Positions 8,792 to 18,542 are shown, counted from the first letter of the stretch. The stretch is 64,000 nucleotides of DNA from Helicobacter enhydrae (GCF_001693335.1 NZ_CP016503.1:434001-498000), one strand, 5' to 3'. Numbers and translations: made by a program. Notes: a model not told the origin generated them from the letters alone.

Positions 8792-10012
8792 CTAAAAATC
8801 CCTAAACAATTTCCCCAAATCCACATTGGCAATCTCTTTGTGGCTACACTGATGATACAGAGCTTCTGAACCTCGCACAAGATCATCGCTTGAGATACCA
8901 TGTGCGATAGAAATGCGTGCTTCCAAAAACGCACTCAACTGATCACAAAATTTCAAAAACTCGCCACACACCGCATTGTCCTCTTCTCCATTGTGTTCGC
9001 ACAAAAGCTGATTGGCATCTTTGGCAAAATGGACAAAATGCTCCACCTTGTAGCGATTCAAAAACTCATTTTGAGTGAAATAGATAATATCCTCTGCAAT
9101 GTTTGATGGAACATTTTTGAGGATTTTTTCACTCACTGCCTCTTCTTCAATCTTTTTGATTTGCTCATCAAGCCCTTTGACACTTCGTTTGATAGGAGAG
9201 ATGATGTCGCGTGTCAAAATCTCTGGCAGATCGTGAAAAAGCCCACACAAAAAATGATTGATCCGCATCGCTTGGCTTGTTTGCAAATCAAAGCTCAAAA
9301 AATATCCCAAAATCGCAACCATCAAAGTATGCCCTAGCACACTTGTTTGTGGCACTCTTGGCGTTTGGCTCCAACGCTTTTGAAATCGCAATTGCCCAAA
9401 CATATCTATGATTTCACGGCTTTTTTTATACATCACGATTTGCTGAACACCGCTCAAGTGATAAAACTGCTCGACTTCTTTGTCAATAATGCGTTTGATA
9501 TTTTCCACATCATACATCATCGGATTGAAATGATAAATCATATCAAACTCCCATTTTGACGCATAAAAATGTGCTGCCCTCAAAATCTCTACCTCGATAC
9601 ATTTGGGAGGGGCTTTCAAATAAGCTCCCAAATCCTCAAAAACTGCATACGAAGAGATCTCCTCCTCTAGCTCTTTTAGCACAAAATCTGCAAGTTCATT
9701 GCGGTGCTGTTGCTGTAGTTTGTGAAATACTGGGGGTTTGATGTCTGTCAAGACCACACGCTCAAAAAACTCAAAGCAAAAATAATCAATCATCTTATCC
9801 CAATCGATCTCCACCCCCCTGCAATGTTCCTCATATCTTGCCAAAAAATAAGCGATCACAATCTTATGTGCTTGTTTGTCTAGCTCCACAAACTCCACAG
9901 GGCAAGCCTGATCATTCCACCTCCGAATCGAAGAGGCGACAAAAAGACGCTTCAAAAAAGCAGGGGTCATCTTTGGTGCGATGTTGGCACCTTGATCTTG
10001 TGTGTCCATCAT
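8792..10012 (-). CDS. HD-domain hydrolase, YfbR-like C-terminal half
   Basis: This 406-residue cytoplasmic protein has HD-superfamily metal-binding motifs in its second half: [29 protein letters not shown] and a later conserved Asp region. [14 protein letters not shown] closely resembles the YfbR-type HD 5'-nucleotidases that act on deoxyribonucleotides. The first 200 residues are not recognised and make the protein about twice YfbR length. The start overlaps the gmhA stop (ATGA), placing it last in the greA-to-gmhA operon. It is convergent with the Sel1 gene; the two stop codons are directly adjacent. A nucleotide-phosphate substrate is inferred, not shown. Confidence 0.75.
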   Translation of the reverse strand: MMDTQDQGANIAPKMTPAFLKRLFVASSIRRWNDQACPVEFVELDKQAHKIVIAYFLARYEEHCRGVEIDWDKMIDYFCFEFFERVVLTDIKPPVFHKLQQQHRNELADFVLKELEEEISSYAVFEDLGAYLKAPPKCIEVEILRAAHFYASKWEFDMIYHFNPMMYDVENIKRIIDKEVEQFYHLSGVQQIVMYKKSREIIDMFGQLRFQKRWSQTPRVPQTSVLGHTLMVAILGYFLSFDLQTSQAMRINHFLCGLFHDLPEILTRDIISPIKRSVKGLDEQIKKIEEEAVSEKILKNVPSNIAEDIIYFTQNEFLNRYKVEHFVHFAKDANQLLCEHNGEEDNAVCGEFLKFCDQLSAFLEARISIAHGISSDDLVRGSEALYHQCSHKEIANVDLGKLFRDF

Positions 10013-10566
10013 ACAAAAGCCTCATCAATCTTTTGGCACAAAAGATGGATGATCAAAATATGCATCTCTTGAATGCGTGGCGTATGCTCACTTGGGACAA
10101 TCACATTGATGTCACACAAGCCCTTCATCTCCCCTCCATCTCTTCCGCTTAGCCCTACACAAAAAGCCCCCAACCTCTTGCCCTCTCTAAGTGCGTTATT
10201 GACATTTTGAGAATTGCCACTTGTTGAGATCCCAAAAACCACATCCCCCTCTTTTGCCAATGCCTGAATCTGCCTTGAGAAAACAAACTCAAACCCATAA
10301 TCATTGCCAATGGCAGTCAATGCTGAAGTATCCACGCTCAAAGCAATCGCAGGTAGCCCTATCCTCTCTGTCTTGTATCGCCCTGTAAGCTCTGCGGCAA
10401 AATGCTGACTATCCCCTGCACTTCCTCCATTCCCACATATCAATATTTTGTTGCCATTTTTTAGCACTTCTATGAGCTTATCTGCCAATCTTTCAATCTC
10501 AGAAGCCAAAACTTCCAAAGTTTTTTGCGTCACTAGCAAATGTTCTTGTATCTCTGTTTTGATCAT
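10009..10566 (-). CDS. gmhA: Sedoheptulose-7-phosphate isomerase (phosphoheptose isomerase)
   Basis: This 185-residue SIS-domain enzyme converts sedoheptulose 7-phosphate to D-glycero-D-manno-heptose 7-phosphate, the first step to ADP-heptose for the LPS inner core. [22 protein letters not shown] is the characteristic sugar-phosphate segment. A second SIS motif ([12 protein letters not shown]) follows. It overlaps hldE upstream by four bases and the HD gene downstream by four bases. All four heptose-pathway genes are neighbours here. Confidence 0.95.
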   Translation of the reverse strand: MIKTEIQEHLLVTQKTLEVLASEIERLADKLIEVLKNGNKILICGNGGSAGDSQHFAAELTGRYKTERIGLPAIALSVDTSALTAIGNDYGFEFVFSRQIQALAKEGDVVFGISTSGNSQNVNNALREGKRLGAFCVGLSGRDGGEMKGLCDINVIVPSEHTPRIQEMHILIIHLLCQKIDEAFV

Positions 10567-11957
10567 CTCTGCTCCTTTATTTTTTCAATCAATCTTGTGG
10601 TGCTTCTACCCTCGCAAAACTCGATCAAATGCACCTCTTGGGCAAACTCGCTCCCCACAACTTCCTTGCCCTCATAATCTGCCCCCTTGACAAGGACTGA
10701 GGGCATAATCTGCCCAATCAAATCGCGTGGCGTCAAATCATCAAAAAGTATCACATAATCCACGCATTCCAAAGATGCCAACAGATACGCACGATCTTCT
10801 TGTGCGTTGATCGGTCGATCTGCACCCTTGATCGCCCTCACAGAATCATCAGTGTTCAACCCCACAACCAAAACATCCCCTAGCTTTTTGGCTTGTTGCA
10901 AATACTGAGTGTGTCCGCGGTGCAAAATATCAAAACAACCATTTGTAAAAACAATCTTGCAATTTTTTGGCAACTCTTTGGGACTCTCAATGATTTTATC
11001 CTCAATGCGTGTCTGCAAGATCTTACCTCGCCCAAAACTCCCAATCTCCTCTTGTGTCGCCACAGCACTCCCCACCTTCCCCACGACGATACCTGCGACA
11101 ATATTGGCAAACTCACAAGCCTGATTGATACTCCCTCCCTGACTCAACACATAGCACAAACCTGCGATGACACTATCCCCAGCACCAGTAACATCATACA
11201 CCTCTCTTGCACAAGTGGGGAAAACTCTCATCTCATCTTCCAAAATCGCAATCCCATCCTCGCTCAATGTCACCAATGGGAATCTGATTTGGCATTGATT
11301 CTTGAGAAACTCCAGTGCTTGCACAATATCTTTTTCTGTTTTGATAGCAATCCCTGTTGCTTCATAAATCTCATTTTTGTTTGGCGTCAAAAGAGTGGCA
11401 TTGCGATACTTGGAGTAATCATTCCCCTTAGGATCGCACAAAACAATCTTGCGGTGCTCATTGGCAAGTCTGATGATCCTCTCACACATTTGTGCAGTCA
11501 AAACCCCCTTGCCATAATCAGACAAAATCATCCCATCAAAAGAATCAATCTCTTTTACAATGTTTGCAAACAAACTCTCCAATATCGATTCATCAAGAGC
11601 TTCGCGACTTTCGCGATCCACACGCAAAATCTGCTGATGTGAGACTAGCACCCTACTCTTTTGGGTTGTCGGACGCTTCGCATCGGCTAGAATCATCGAG
11701 GTTTGTATATTGAGTGCTGACATCATCTCTAGCAACTCTTGCCCTTTATGATCCTGACCAATCACACCGCACAAAGCAACTTCCGCACCGAGTGCAATCA
11801 AGTTGTTTGCCACATTGCACGCACCTCCGAGGCGATTTTCTTCTTTGGAGACTTCAATCACTTGCACGGGTGCTTCAGGAGAAATGCGTGAGCAATTTCC
11901 AACGATATAGTGATCAATCATCAAATCGCCAATCACCAAGATTTTGGGCGTTTTCAT
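10563..11957 (-). CDS. hldE: Bifunctional heptose-7-phosphate kinase / heptose-1-phosphate adenylyltransferase
   Basis: This 464-residue two-domain enzyme (also called RfaE) carries out steps 2 and 4 of ADP-heptose synthesis. The N-terminal PfkB-type kinase spans about residues 1-315, with [14 protein letters not shown] and the catalytic [12 protein letters not shown]. The C-terminal nucleotidyltransferase begins near residue 335, with [16 protein letters not shown]. It directly abuts hldD and overlaps gmhA. The full-length fusion is intact. Confidence 0.95.
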   Translation of the reverse strand: MKTPKILVIGDLMIDHYIVGNCSRISPEAPVQVIEVSKEENRLGGACNVANNLIALGAEVALCGVIGQDHKGQELLEMMSALNIQTSMILADAKRPTTQKSRVLVSHQQILRVDRESREALDESILESLFANIVKEIDSFDGMILSDYGKGVLTAQMCERIIRLANEHRKIVLCDPKGNDYSKYRNATLLTPNKNEIYEATGIAIKTEKDIVQALEFLKNQCQIRFPLVTLSEDGIAILEDEMRVFPTCAREVYDVTGAGDSVIAGLCYVLSQGGSINQACEFANIVAGIVVGKVGSAVATQEEIGSFGRGKILQTRIEDKIIESPKELPKNCKIVFTNGCFDILHRGHTQYLQQAKKLGDVLVVGLNTDDSVRAIKGADRPINAQEDRAYLLASLECVDYVILFDDLTPRDLIGQIMPSVLVKGADYEGKEVVGSEFAQEVHLIEFCEGRSTTRLIEKIKEQR

Positions 11958-12956
11958 TTAGAATGCCTTTGTCGCAAGCGTCTTGATCTCATCGATATAG
12001 TCATCGATCCCATCCTCAAGGCTAAAGCGTGGGCAATACCCCAAACGCTCTTTGGTGGAAGCGATGTCTGCTAATGTGTTGTTTTGATAAAAAGTATAAG
12101 GATTGTCGATGTATTCCACTTCAAACTCCCCCAAATGTCTCTTGAGCCTTGCCACAATGTCATTGAAGCTTCTAGACTCACCACTTCCGACATTATAGAT
12201 CCCACTCTCTCCCTCTATGGCTTTCACATTGGCTTGGACCACATCATCGATATAGACAAAATCCCTTTGTTGCTCCCCAAATTTAAACAATCTGACTTTT
12301 TTGCTTGTGAGGGCTTGTAGTCCCAACTGCAGAATCATCGAGGCGGTTTTGCCTTTGTAGAACTCTCTAGGACCATAGACATTGAAAAAACGTAATCCCA
12401 CCACAGAGCTTGAGGGCGTATCACCCAAAATCTTTCGGACACTCATATCCATACAAAGCTTGGAAAACCCATAGACATTTTCAGGCTCCTCGCCAATGCC
12501 GACTTGATTTGGAGCGGGAGAATTCCCATAGGTGCCAGCACTTGAGGCATAAATCATTTTGCCCCCAAACTGCAAAGTCAATCGCAACAAAACGATGAAA
12601 CTATCGTGATTGGTTTGCATCACTTGCTCTTGATTCAAAGCTGTCGTATCAGAGATCGCAGCTTGATGAAACACATAATCAAATCCACGATACTCATCAA
12701 AAAGACACTGCATCACGCGATGATCATTGATGTCGGCACAAACAACGCGACCACCAAAACCAATCAAATTTTTGAAATGCCCCAAAGAAGTGGGGTTTCC
12801 ACTTGGAAAAGTCGCATCAGAACGAAATTTGTCTAGCACAACTATCTGTGCTTTGGGGTGATGTTTCTGGAAATAAAACGCCAAAGAACTACCGATAAAT
12901 CCCGCTCCCCCTGTAATCAAAATCTTTTTGTTTTCCAATGTGTCAGCTATATACAC
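11958..12956 (-). CDS. hldD: ADP-L-glycero-D-manno-heptose 6-epimerase
   Basis: This 332-residue short-chain dehydrogenase/reductase-fold epimerase (RfaD) makes ADP-L-glycero-D-manno-heptose, the final step before LPS core assembly. The nucleotide-binding ITGGAGFIGSSLA is at about residues 14-27. The catalytic tyrosine motif is VYGFSK (YxxxK), and RFFNVYGPRE is typical of the family. It overlaps gmhB by 14 bases and abuts hldE. Confidence 0.95.
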   Translation of the reverse strand: MYIADTLENKKILITGGAGFIGSSLAFYFQKHHPKAQIVVLDKFRSDATFPSGNPTSLGHFKNLIGFGGRVVCADINDHRVMQCLFDEYRGFDYVFHQAAISDTTALNQEQVMQTNHDSFIVLLRLTLQFGGKMIYASSAGTYGNSPAPNQVGIGEEPENVYGFSKLCMDMSVRKILGDTPSSSVVGLRFFNVYGPREFYKGKTASMILQLGLQALTSKKVRLFKFGEQQRDFVYIDDVVQANVKAIEGESGIYNVGSGESRSFNDIVARLKRHLGEFEVEYIDNPYTFYQNNTLADIASTKERLGYCPRFSLEDGIDDYIDEIKTLATKAF

Positions 12957-13485
12957 GATTTTCCTCCTCTATGATTTGAGCGATCTCCTCCAAATGTCGC
13001 ACGATAAACAAGTTTTCAACTCCGCTCAATGCCTCATCTGTCTTTTGATGTGTGAGCAAAAATTTGCCACCAATCCCTGCATTGTGAGCTGTCAAAATAT
13101 CGCTGACTTTATCGCCAATCAAAAGACTTTGGCTCAAATCAATCGCAAAATCACAACACGCATTTCTAATCATCCCAATATCAGGCTTCCGACAAGTGCA
13201 ACCCTCCAAATGCGGACAATAATACACTTTGTCAAAACCAAAGCCTAGTTTTTCTTGGAGTTGGCTTTGCATAAAATCTGTCAAATCCAAAAAATCTTCC
13301 TCTGTGTAATACCCTCGTGCAATCCCTGATTGGTTTGTCACTACAAGCAGAAGATAGCCTCGTTCTTTGAAAAATCGCAACAAATCAAAAATGCTAGGGT
13401 TAAATACAAAATCCTCTTGTGCATACACATAGCCATAATCACGATTGATGATTCCATCACGATCAAAAAAGACAGCCTTTTCCAT
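12943..13485 (-). CDS. gmhB: D-glycero-D-manno-heptose-1,7-bisphosphate 7-phosphatase
   Basis: This 180-residue HAD-family phosphatase removes the 7-phosphate between the two HldE reactions. The catalytic DRDG is at residues 8-11 (FFDRDGIIN). TNQSGIARG is motif 2. The zinc-binding loop CPHLEGCTCRKP is characteristic of GmhB, and LIGDKVSDI is the last HAD motif. The start lies nine bases after the preceding gene. All of GmhA, HldE, GmhB and HldD are present. Confidence 0.93.
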   Translation of the reverse strand: MEKAVFFDRDGIINRDYGYVYAQEDFVFNPSIFDLLRFFKERGYLLLVVTNQSGIARGYYTEEDFLDLTDFMQSQLQEKLGFGFDKVYYCPHLEGCTCRKPDIGMIRNACCDFAIDLSQSLLIGDKVSDILTAHNAGIGGKFLLTHQKTDEALSGVENLFIVRHLEEIAQIIEEENRVYS

Positions 13486-13494
13486 TTGTATCCC

Positions 13495-14172
13495 TCAATT
13501 ATCTAGCAAGATTATAGTCTGCATTCCTTTATAAAAAGTATAAATCCCCATAACAAACATCATCAAAGCCGAAAGTTTCAGAAAAAACGAACGATAGGCA
13601 TTGAGATTGAGAAAAAATTGAGAGATCAAGCCTAGCAACAACATAGGAACAAAAGTCATCATCCCAAACACAAACATCACCAACGCCCCCTCAAAAACCC
13701 CTTGACTTGACAATGCAATGAGGGCAAAAAAATACACGATCCCACAAGGCAAAAATCCATTCAAAATCCCGATCAGATAATAGCTGGATGGCTTGTAAGA
13801 TTGGTAGAGCCTCTTAAAAAAACTTTGATAATTGTTTTGGAGGTTTGGCTCAAGCCTAGCAATCTGTTTGGGTGCAAAAATAAACAAAAAAGCAAATAGC
13901 ACGATCAAGCTTCCAATCCCCATCAGCACAGCCCCTTTGATCAATGGCGTGATTTCAAACACAACCCCCACTCCCCCACACAATGCACCAATGAGCATAT
14001 AAGAAGTCAAACGCCCAAAGTTATAAAGCAAATTGGCAAGCCATGCATTTTGTCTGTTTTTGGCAATCTTGGTATTCAAAGCCAATGCAATGCCACCACA
14101 CATCCCCACACAATGAGAGATTGAAGAAAAAAAAGCGATATTGGCAATCAACCAATAATCAAATGGATTCAC
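13495..14172 (-). CDS. Polytopic membrane protein, DsbD_2/TauE-SafE type
   Basis: This 225-residue inner-membrane protein has about six hydrophobic helices. The signature SHCVGMCGGIALAL is near residue 20, with a second characteristic stretch NGFLPCGIVYFFALIALSSQG near residue 135. The HCxGMCGG and LPCG pair is typical of the family annotated as sulfite exporter TauE/SafE or cytochrome-biogenesis transmembrane protein; relatives often sit near cbb3 oxidase or copper genes. No such genes are adjacent here. It overlaps coaX by 14 bases and corresponds in position to HP0861 of H. pylori. Possible roles are metal or thiol transport; the substrate is unknown. Confidence 0.8.
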   Translation of the reverse strand: MNPFDYWLIANIAFFSSISHCVGMCGGIALALNTKIAKNRQNAWLANLLYNFGRLTSYMLIGALCGGVGVVFEITPLIKGAVLMGIGSLIVLFAFLFIFAPKQIARLEPNLQNNYQSFFKRLYQSYKPSSYYLIGILNGFLPCGIVYFFALIALSSQGVFEGALVMFVFGMMTFVPMLLLGLISQFFLNLNAYRSFFLKLSALMMFVMGIYTFYKGMQTIILLDN

Positions 14173-14812
14173 GACACTCCTTCAAAAAGCCTTTTTTCTC
14201 CAAAGTTTTTTGCATTCCCACAAAAAGCAATGCTTGATGGTATAGAGAGTTTTGAAAAAACCGCGACAAAAACTTCCCATCGCCCCCCAAAAAATAAATA
14301 GGCTTATCAGCAGAAACCTCTGAAATCAACCCCACAACACTTCTAAGCATCCCCCACCCCAATGCACTTTTTGTATTTTGTGGCAACAAATGCAAATCCA
14401 TAGACAGATCAGGCATCACATCTAAAGCCGGAGAGATTTGGGAATAAGCTTGTATATAGCTCCCAAAACCGGGCAAGATATATCCACCCAAATGCTTGCC
14501 ATTTTCCATCACATCAATCGTTATCGCACTCCCTGCATCAACAATCACACCATTTTCTATAGCACAGCAAACAGCCAAACGATCGATACCCAACCCCACA
14601 TACTCTGTCTCAAGCTCAAAATAAGGAGCCAAATCGATCGCATTTGGATTGATTTGCAAAAAATGAGATAGGTTTGTAGGACTCACGCTGATATAAAAAA
14701 TCTGCTGATTGATCGGCTTGTGATACTGCTCTGGCTTTTCTTGCCAAATGTGCCCATTGTGATAAAAATGCAAAAACGAATTGCCAATATCACAAAGCAC
14801 ATAATCCATCAT
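14159..14812 (-). CDS. coaX: Type III pantothenate kinase
   Basis: This 217-residue enzyme phosphorylates pantothenate, the first step of coenzyme A synthesis. Its ASKHA-fold phosphate motif CDIGNS is at residues 7-12, GLGIDRLAV carries the conserved GxDR, and DAGSAITIDV is the second phosphate motif. Type III enzymes are short and feedback-insensitive. Its start overlaps the upstream lipoprotein stop by one base (TGATG). Confidence 0.93.
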   Translation of the reverse strand: MMDYVLCDIGNSFLHFYHNGHIWQEKPEQYHKPINQQIFYISVSPTNLSHFLQINPNAIDLAPYFELETEYVGLGIDRLAVCCAIENGVIVDAGSAITIDVMENGKHLGGYILPGFGSYIQAYSQISPALDVMPDLSMDLHLLPQNTKSALGWGMLRSVVGLISEVSADKPIYFLGGDGKFLSRFFQNSLYHQALLFVGMQKTLEKKGFLKECRESI

Positions 14813-15819
14813 CAGAACTCCACATATTGCTTTTCATAATAGATTTTGTTTTGTTGGGAAAAAGGATTTTTGCCTCTGGATAGATCCATTTTGTAGATCA
14901 ATGGCACAAAGTCTTTGATACGGACTTTGATAAGATAGCCTGATCCATCCTCTAGTGCATACAACTCGCCATCTTTGATCAACAAGAGTGGCAACGAAGC
15001 GAAAGGGAACTTGAGCCTTCTTAGAGGCTTGAGGGTTAGATCCAATTCTTTGATTTGTCCATCAAGGGTGGTGAGATAGATTCTGTCATTTAGCACTTTG
15101 ATACTGCGAATCTCCTCATCCAAACTATAATCACTCCCTCCAAAATAGCTCAAAATCCTTTTGCTTGTTGCAGCAATCATCACATCTTTTTTGACTTCCA
15201 AAAAAATAATATTGTTGAAATAGGTTTCTGTTCCCACCACAATCGTGCGTTCTATTTCCATATTTTTGAGGTTAAGCACGATCACATTGCCATCTAGCAT
15301 TGGGAAAAAAACTTTGTTTCCAAAAAACACAGGAGGGTAGATCATAGAATTGACCGCCAAAGTTGTGTTGTGCTTTTTGCTAAACAGCTCTTTTTTGCTA
15401 CTTAGCTCATACACAAAGATCGTATTTTCATTGGTTATCAAAGTAAGCTGATCTCCCTTGATAGACGCACCAATCGGACAAGAAGGGAGCTCAATCTCAG
15501 AAGTAAGCGCATAGGATTTGTTGTAGATACGCAAGGTGTTGCAAGCATAGGAAGTGATGATTGATCCTGCCTCATAACCGACAAAACTCTCGTTGGGTGC
15601 AAGTTTGAAATCTTGGAGTCCATCTTGAGTGATGAGATTGCCGTTTTCAAGAGTCGCACCCTGCAATGCAATATCCACGATTGTGGCAGGCAAAGTGTTT
15701 GTGAAGCTATATTTTCCATTCACCTCTTGTGGCTGAAAATACTCTTTCTGACTGCACCCCGTCATCACCCAATACAGACTACATACAAAAAAAACAATGC
15801 TTTTAGTGCGTAATGCCAT
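14812..15819 (-). CDS. Lipoprotein with PQQ-like beta-propeller, possible BamB equivalent
   Basis: This 335-residue protein has a lipoprotein signal with lipobox VMTGC (about residues 18-22), so it should be membrane-anchored by Cys22. The rest consists of short beta-strand repeats such as FVYELSSKKELFSKK, PPVFFGNKVFFPMLDGNVIVLNL and RIYLTTLDGQIKELDL, the pattern of PQQ-like propellers including BamB. It is shorter than E. coli BamB. It directly follows a YfgM-like gene, as bamB follows yfgM in E. coli. The BamB assignment is inference from architecture and order. It is positionally HP0863-like. Confidence 0.6.
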   Translation of the reverse strand: MALRTKSIVFFVCSLYWVMTGCSQKEYFQPQEVNGKYSFTNTLPATIVDIALQGATLENGNLITQDGLQDFKLAPNESFVGYEAGSIITSYACNTLRIYNKSYALTSEIELPSCPIGASIKGDQLTLITNENTIFVYELSSKKELFSKKHNTTLAVNSMIYPPVFFGNKVFFPMLDGNVIVLNLKNMEIERTIVVGTETYFNNIIFLEVKKDVMIAATSKRILSYFGGSDYSLDEEIRSIKVLNDRIYLTTLDGQIKELDLTLKPLRRLKFPFASLPLLLIKDGELYALEDGSGYLIKVRIKDFVPLIYKMDLSRGKNPFSQQNKIYYEKQYVEF

Positions 15820-16387
15820 AGTGTTTAACCCTCAAAACAACATCTCTCAACGGAGAGTTTGGCTCGATTTGATCGAACAAAGCATCTGCCTCCTGCCTTT
15901 GATTCTTCAGAAGCAAGAGATAGCCTTGCTCAAGATTTGCCAAATCTTGATAATCCTGATATTTGACCTCTGCTAGAAAAGCCTTCTCTAGTGAAGCTAA
16001 CTCATAGCTTGAAGTGGTGGCAACAAAGGCATTGGAAGACTGCTTGAGCGACTTTAGAGAATCAACATCTTGCGTTTGCAAAGCCTGAGCCAAAAGAATG
16101 ATTTCATAAAGCTCTTGATTGTGGCTTTGGAGTTTGGACATCAGATCTTCATCACTTGGGTTTTGCAAAAAATTATCCAAAATCCTAGTTGTCTCTATCG
16201 CTCGCTCCTCTTGCTGATAATCAAGATAATAACTCAAGCCCATACCACCGACTAGCAAAGCCAACACCGCAAAAAAGACACCTTTGTATTTTTTCAATAT
16301 TTTTTCGATTTTTAAAACACTCACTAACATCTTTTCGTCATTTTCAAGTCTATTTTTTACTTCTTGCATTTCTTCTTTGATTTTCAT
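15803..16387 (-). CDS. Membrane-anchored TPR-like protein (YfgM-like)
   Basis: The chosen start ATG 16387 (MKIKEEMQEVKNRL) gives 194 residues, is preceded by AGTGAGG and lies seven bases after the dut stop. An upstream in-frame start would overlap dut by almost 60 bases and is rejected. A charged cytoplasmic N-terminus is followed by one transmembrane helix (FFAVLALLVGGMGLSYYL) and a helical, probably TPR-like, periplasmic domain. This matches YfgM (TPR_21), an ancillary SecYEG/periplasmic chaperone partner. It overlaps the propeller lipoprotein by 17 bases. It is positionally HP0864-like. Family call is tentative. Confidence 0.6.
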   Translation of the reverse strand: MKIKEEMQEVKNRLENDEKMLVSVLKIEKILKKYKGVFFAVLALLVGGMGLSYYLDYQQEERAIETTRILDNFLQNPSDEDLMSKLQSHNQELYEIILLAQALQTQDVDSLKSLKQSSNAFVATTSSYELASLEKAFLAEVKYQDYQDLANLEQGYLLLLKNQRQEADALFDQIEPNSPLRDVVLRVKHYGITH

Positions 16388-16394
16388 TTTTACC

Positions 16395-16835
16395 TCACTT
16401 TTTGGATGCGACCCCGCTACTACCAAACCCCCCTGCTCCCCTCTCTGTTTCACTCAACACCTCACTCTCTATCAACTCCACCTGAATCACGGGAGCAAAA
16501 ACACCTTGAGCGATGCGATCTCCTATACCCACCTCAAACTCCTCTTCAGAATGATTGATCAAAACCACCCCTATCTCACCGCGATAATCACTATCTATCG
16601 TTCCGGGAGCGTTCAACACTGCGATGCCGTTTTTCAAAGCAAGCCCACTTCTTGATCGTATTTGCATTTCAAAATCAGAATCAAACTCAAACGCCAAGCC
16701 TGTTTTGATGAGTTTCCACTGCTTTGGCTTGATTCTGACATTCTCAACGCTATGCAAATCAAACCCAGCCGATCCGACACTTTGGTATCGCGGTATCCTC
16801 GCAAGATGGTGTAGTTTTTTCACCTTAATCTGCAT
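16395..16835 (-). CDS. dut: dUTP diphosphatase
   Basis: This 146-residue trimeric dUTPase hydrolyses dUTP to dUMP. All five family motifs are visible: [49 protein letters not shown] and the C-terminal [14 protein letters not shown] 16835 ([11 protein letters not shown]) is preferred to a start 54 bases upstream because it fits family length. It overlaps the greA end by 11 bases. Confidence 0.95.
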   Translation of the reverse strand: MQIKVKKLHHLARIPRYQSVGSAGFDLHSVENVRIKPKQWKLIKTGLAFEFDSDFEMQIRSRSGLALKNGIAVLNAPGTIDSDYRGEIGVVLINHSEEEFEVGIGDRIAQGVFAPVIQVELIESEVLSETERGAGGFGSSGVASKK

Positions 16836-17325
16836 TTGGCTCTCCAAAATCAATGGGCTTGTATCCGACTTCCAAAATCTCATATTCATTTTCTCCGTTG
16901 GGTAGAGTGATTGTCACTTCATCCCCCTCCTCTTTGCCCAACAGGCTTTTGGCAATCGGTGAGCCAAAAGAGATAAGCCCTTTGGATGGATTGCTCTCGA
17001 TCCCACCGACAATCGTGTAAGTGGTTTCTTTGTCATTGCTGAGATTTAGGATTTTCACAGTGCTTCCAAAGCTTACTTTATCATGTGGCAACACGCTAGG
17101 GTCAATCACTTGTGCATTTGCCAAAATCTCGCTCAATTCGGCAATGCGCGCCTCAATGAACAACTGCTTGTCTTTTGCAGCGTGGTATTCTGCGTTTTCT
17201 TTCAAATCGCCATAAGATCTAGCAACATCGATCTCTTTGACAATGTTTGGTCTCTCGACTTCTTTAAACTTTTTGAGTTCTTGGCATAGTATTTCATATC
17301 CATAATTTGTCATTGGTTCTTTCAT
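16825..17325 (-). CDS. greA: Transcription elongation factor GreA
   Basis: This 166-residue factor rescues backtracked RNA polymerase by stimulating transcript cleavage. The N-terminal coiled coil contains [19 protein letters not shown] with the acidic tip residues. The C-terminal FKBP-like domain ends in [22 protein letters not shown]. The short extension MKEPM resembles H. pylori GreA, which supports the start. It is the first gene of the 8.5-kb minus-strand operon. Confidence 0.95.
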   Translation of the reverse strand: MKEPMTNYGYEILCQELKKFKEVERPNIVKEIDVARSYGDLKENAEYHAAKDKQLFIEARIAELSEILANAQVIDPSVLPHDKVSFGSTVKILNLSNDKETTYTIVGGIESNPSKGLISFGSPIAKSLLGKEEGDEVTITLPNGENEYEILEVGYKPIDFGEPNAD

Positions 17326-17361
17326 TTTACACCCTTATGCTAAGTCTGCTTGAGATACAAA

Positions 17362-17367
17362 ATCATA
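17362..17367 (-). promoter_or_regulatory. Candidate -10 box for greA operon
   Basis: TATGAT on the minus strand lies 37 bases upstream of greA. Transcription would start around 17355. TATAAG, slightly further upstream, is an alternative. Confidence 0.35.
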
Positions 17368-17884
17368 TCAAAAGTTCTTATATTCTTAGATATTTTGTAG
17401 AAGTTCATCGCCTTTGGGGCTTCAAACTACATCAAACATTGCCATTCTGTGTTTGCAAATGCACTTGTGGGGGAGATAAGGGGGGGGGGACAAAGCAGGA
17501 TTTGATGACTATGCTTGTGTAAAAGCAATCTTGATAAAAGAATCCAGTCGCAAAAAATGACTAGCAAATATGGTGTTTTGCACAAATGGGATTTGTGGCA
17601 ATGCCAGAATCTTTGATTTGCTTTTTGGGTTTGACTTGGGGAACTCTGCTCTGTGGCAATTTTTGAATCTTTTCGGGTTTATTTTTGGGGTTTGCTTTTA
17701 CAAAAGCACATTTTTTAATTTCTCAAGCTTGGTTTGGATAAGGCACGACTTTGGGGTATTTCAAGCTTGGCTTGGTGTTTTTCTTTTGAAGTTGGTTTGT
17801 GGAGCTCTGTTCTTTTGGTGATTCTAGAATCTAGGGTTCTTTTTCAAGTTGGCTTGAGCAAACCACCCTTTATGCAATTCTAGA

Positions 17885-18075
17885 ATCCCCTAGCATCTCT
17901 CTTAAGGGGGTCAAGGGGAACTTATAGCAAGCGTTCCCCTTATCCCCCTTAACAACCCCCATAACCCCAGCATTGCATTAGCAAGGCTCGTTCAAGATTA
18001 CATTGACTTGGAATCTTTTTGGGTTCTACAAGGTTGGTTTGGGAAGCGGTTTGCATTGCCTTTATAACTTAGTAA
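17885..18075 (-). repeat. Dispersed repeat module A, copy 3 (inverted)
   Basis: This is the reverse complement of the module at 6721-6910. Hairpin arms are 17902-17921 and 17933-17952 with an 11-base loop; the AACAACCCCCATAACCCCAG and TTAGCAAGGCTCGTTCAAGA blocks follow. Confidence 0.8.
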
Positions 18076-18179
18076 GGATTTTTATATTTTTGTGATTTTT
18101 TAAAAAATTGTAAAAAGATTCTAAGAAACCAAAGAATCAAGAATCAAGAATGTTTTCAAAAAGATTCTAAGAATCTAGA

Positions 18180-18400
18180 TTCAAATCAAAAAAACAAACC
18201 TGAAACACCAAAGAATCAAAACAAAGTCAAAGTAATGTGGGTAACACACAAAAAGCGGGCAGGGGTTTGGGGGATTTTAAGGGGGATAAGGGGGGTGCCT
18301 CGCAATAAACCCCCTTGTCCCCCTTATAGAAAAAAGCAAAGTAAGTTTCAATGACTAAGAAGTGTGCTTCTGCAAAACCAATCCCAAAAACTAGCAAACA
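18180..18400 (-). repeat. Dispersed repeat module B, copy 3 (inverted)
   Basis: This is the reverse complement of 5690-5895, including the CACAAAAAGCGGGCAGGGGT flank. Hairpin arms are 18278-18296 and 18309-18326. Confidence 0.8.
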
Positions 18401-18518
18401 AATCAAACAGCACCAAAGGACACAACTTCTCAAGCCAACTCCAAAAGGAAGTCCTAGAGATTCTAGAATCCCTCAAAAGTGTGCTTCTGCCAAATCAATC
18501 TCAAGCAAAGAATCCAAT

Positions 18519-18542
18519 TTTCTAGAGCTCGTGCTCTAGAAA
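18519..18542. repeat. 10-bp inverted repeat overlapping the AT2 stop codon
   Basis: TTTCTAGAGC and GCTCTAGAAA are separated by four bases. The AT2 TAG stop (minus, 18536-18538) lies inside one arm. No U-run follows, so it may protect the mRNA end rather than terminate transcription. Confidence 0.5.

Larger units (their letters stand above)
17326..18535. other. 1.2 kb gene-free block between greA and AT2
   Basis: It contains the greA promoter region, a run of 10 G at 17480-17489, inverted copies of repeat modules A and B, several GATTCTAGAATC-type palindromes and AT-rich filler. No credible gene is seen. Confidence 0.7.

Noticed and set aside
10893-11642. 249-codon open frame antisense to hldE
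   Set aside because: hldE on the other strand has full family motifs; this frame has no recognisable domain or ribosome site.
16388-16453. Upstream extension of the YfgM-like protein by 22 codons
   Set aside because: It lies within dut coding sequence and ATG 16387 has a ribosome site immediately after the dut stop.
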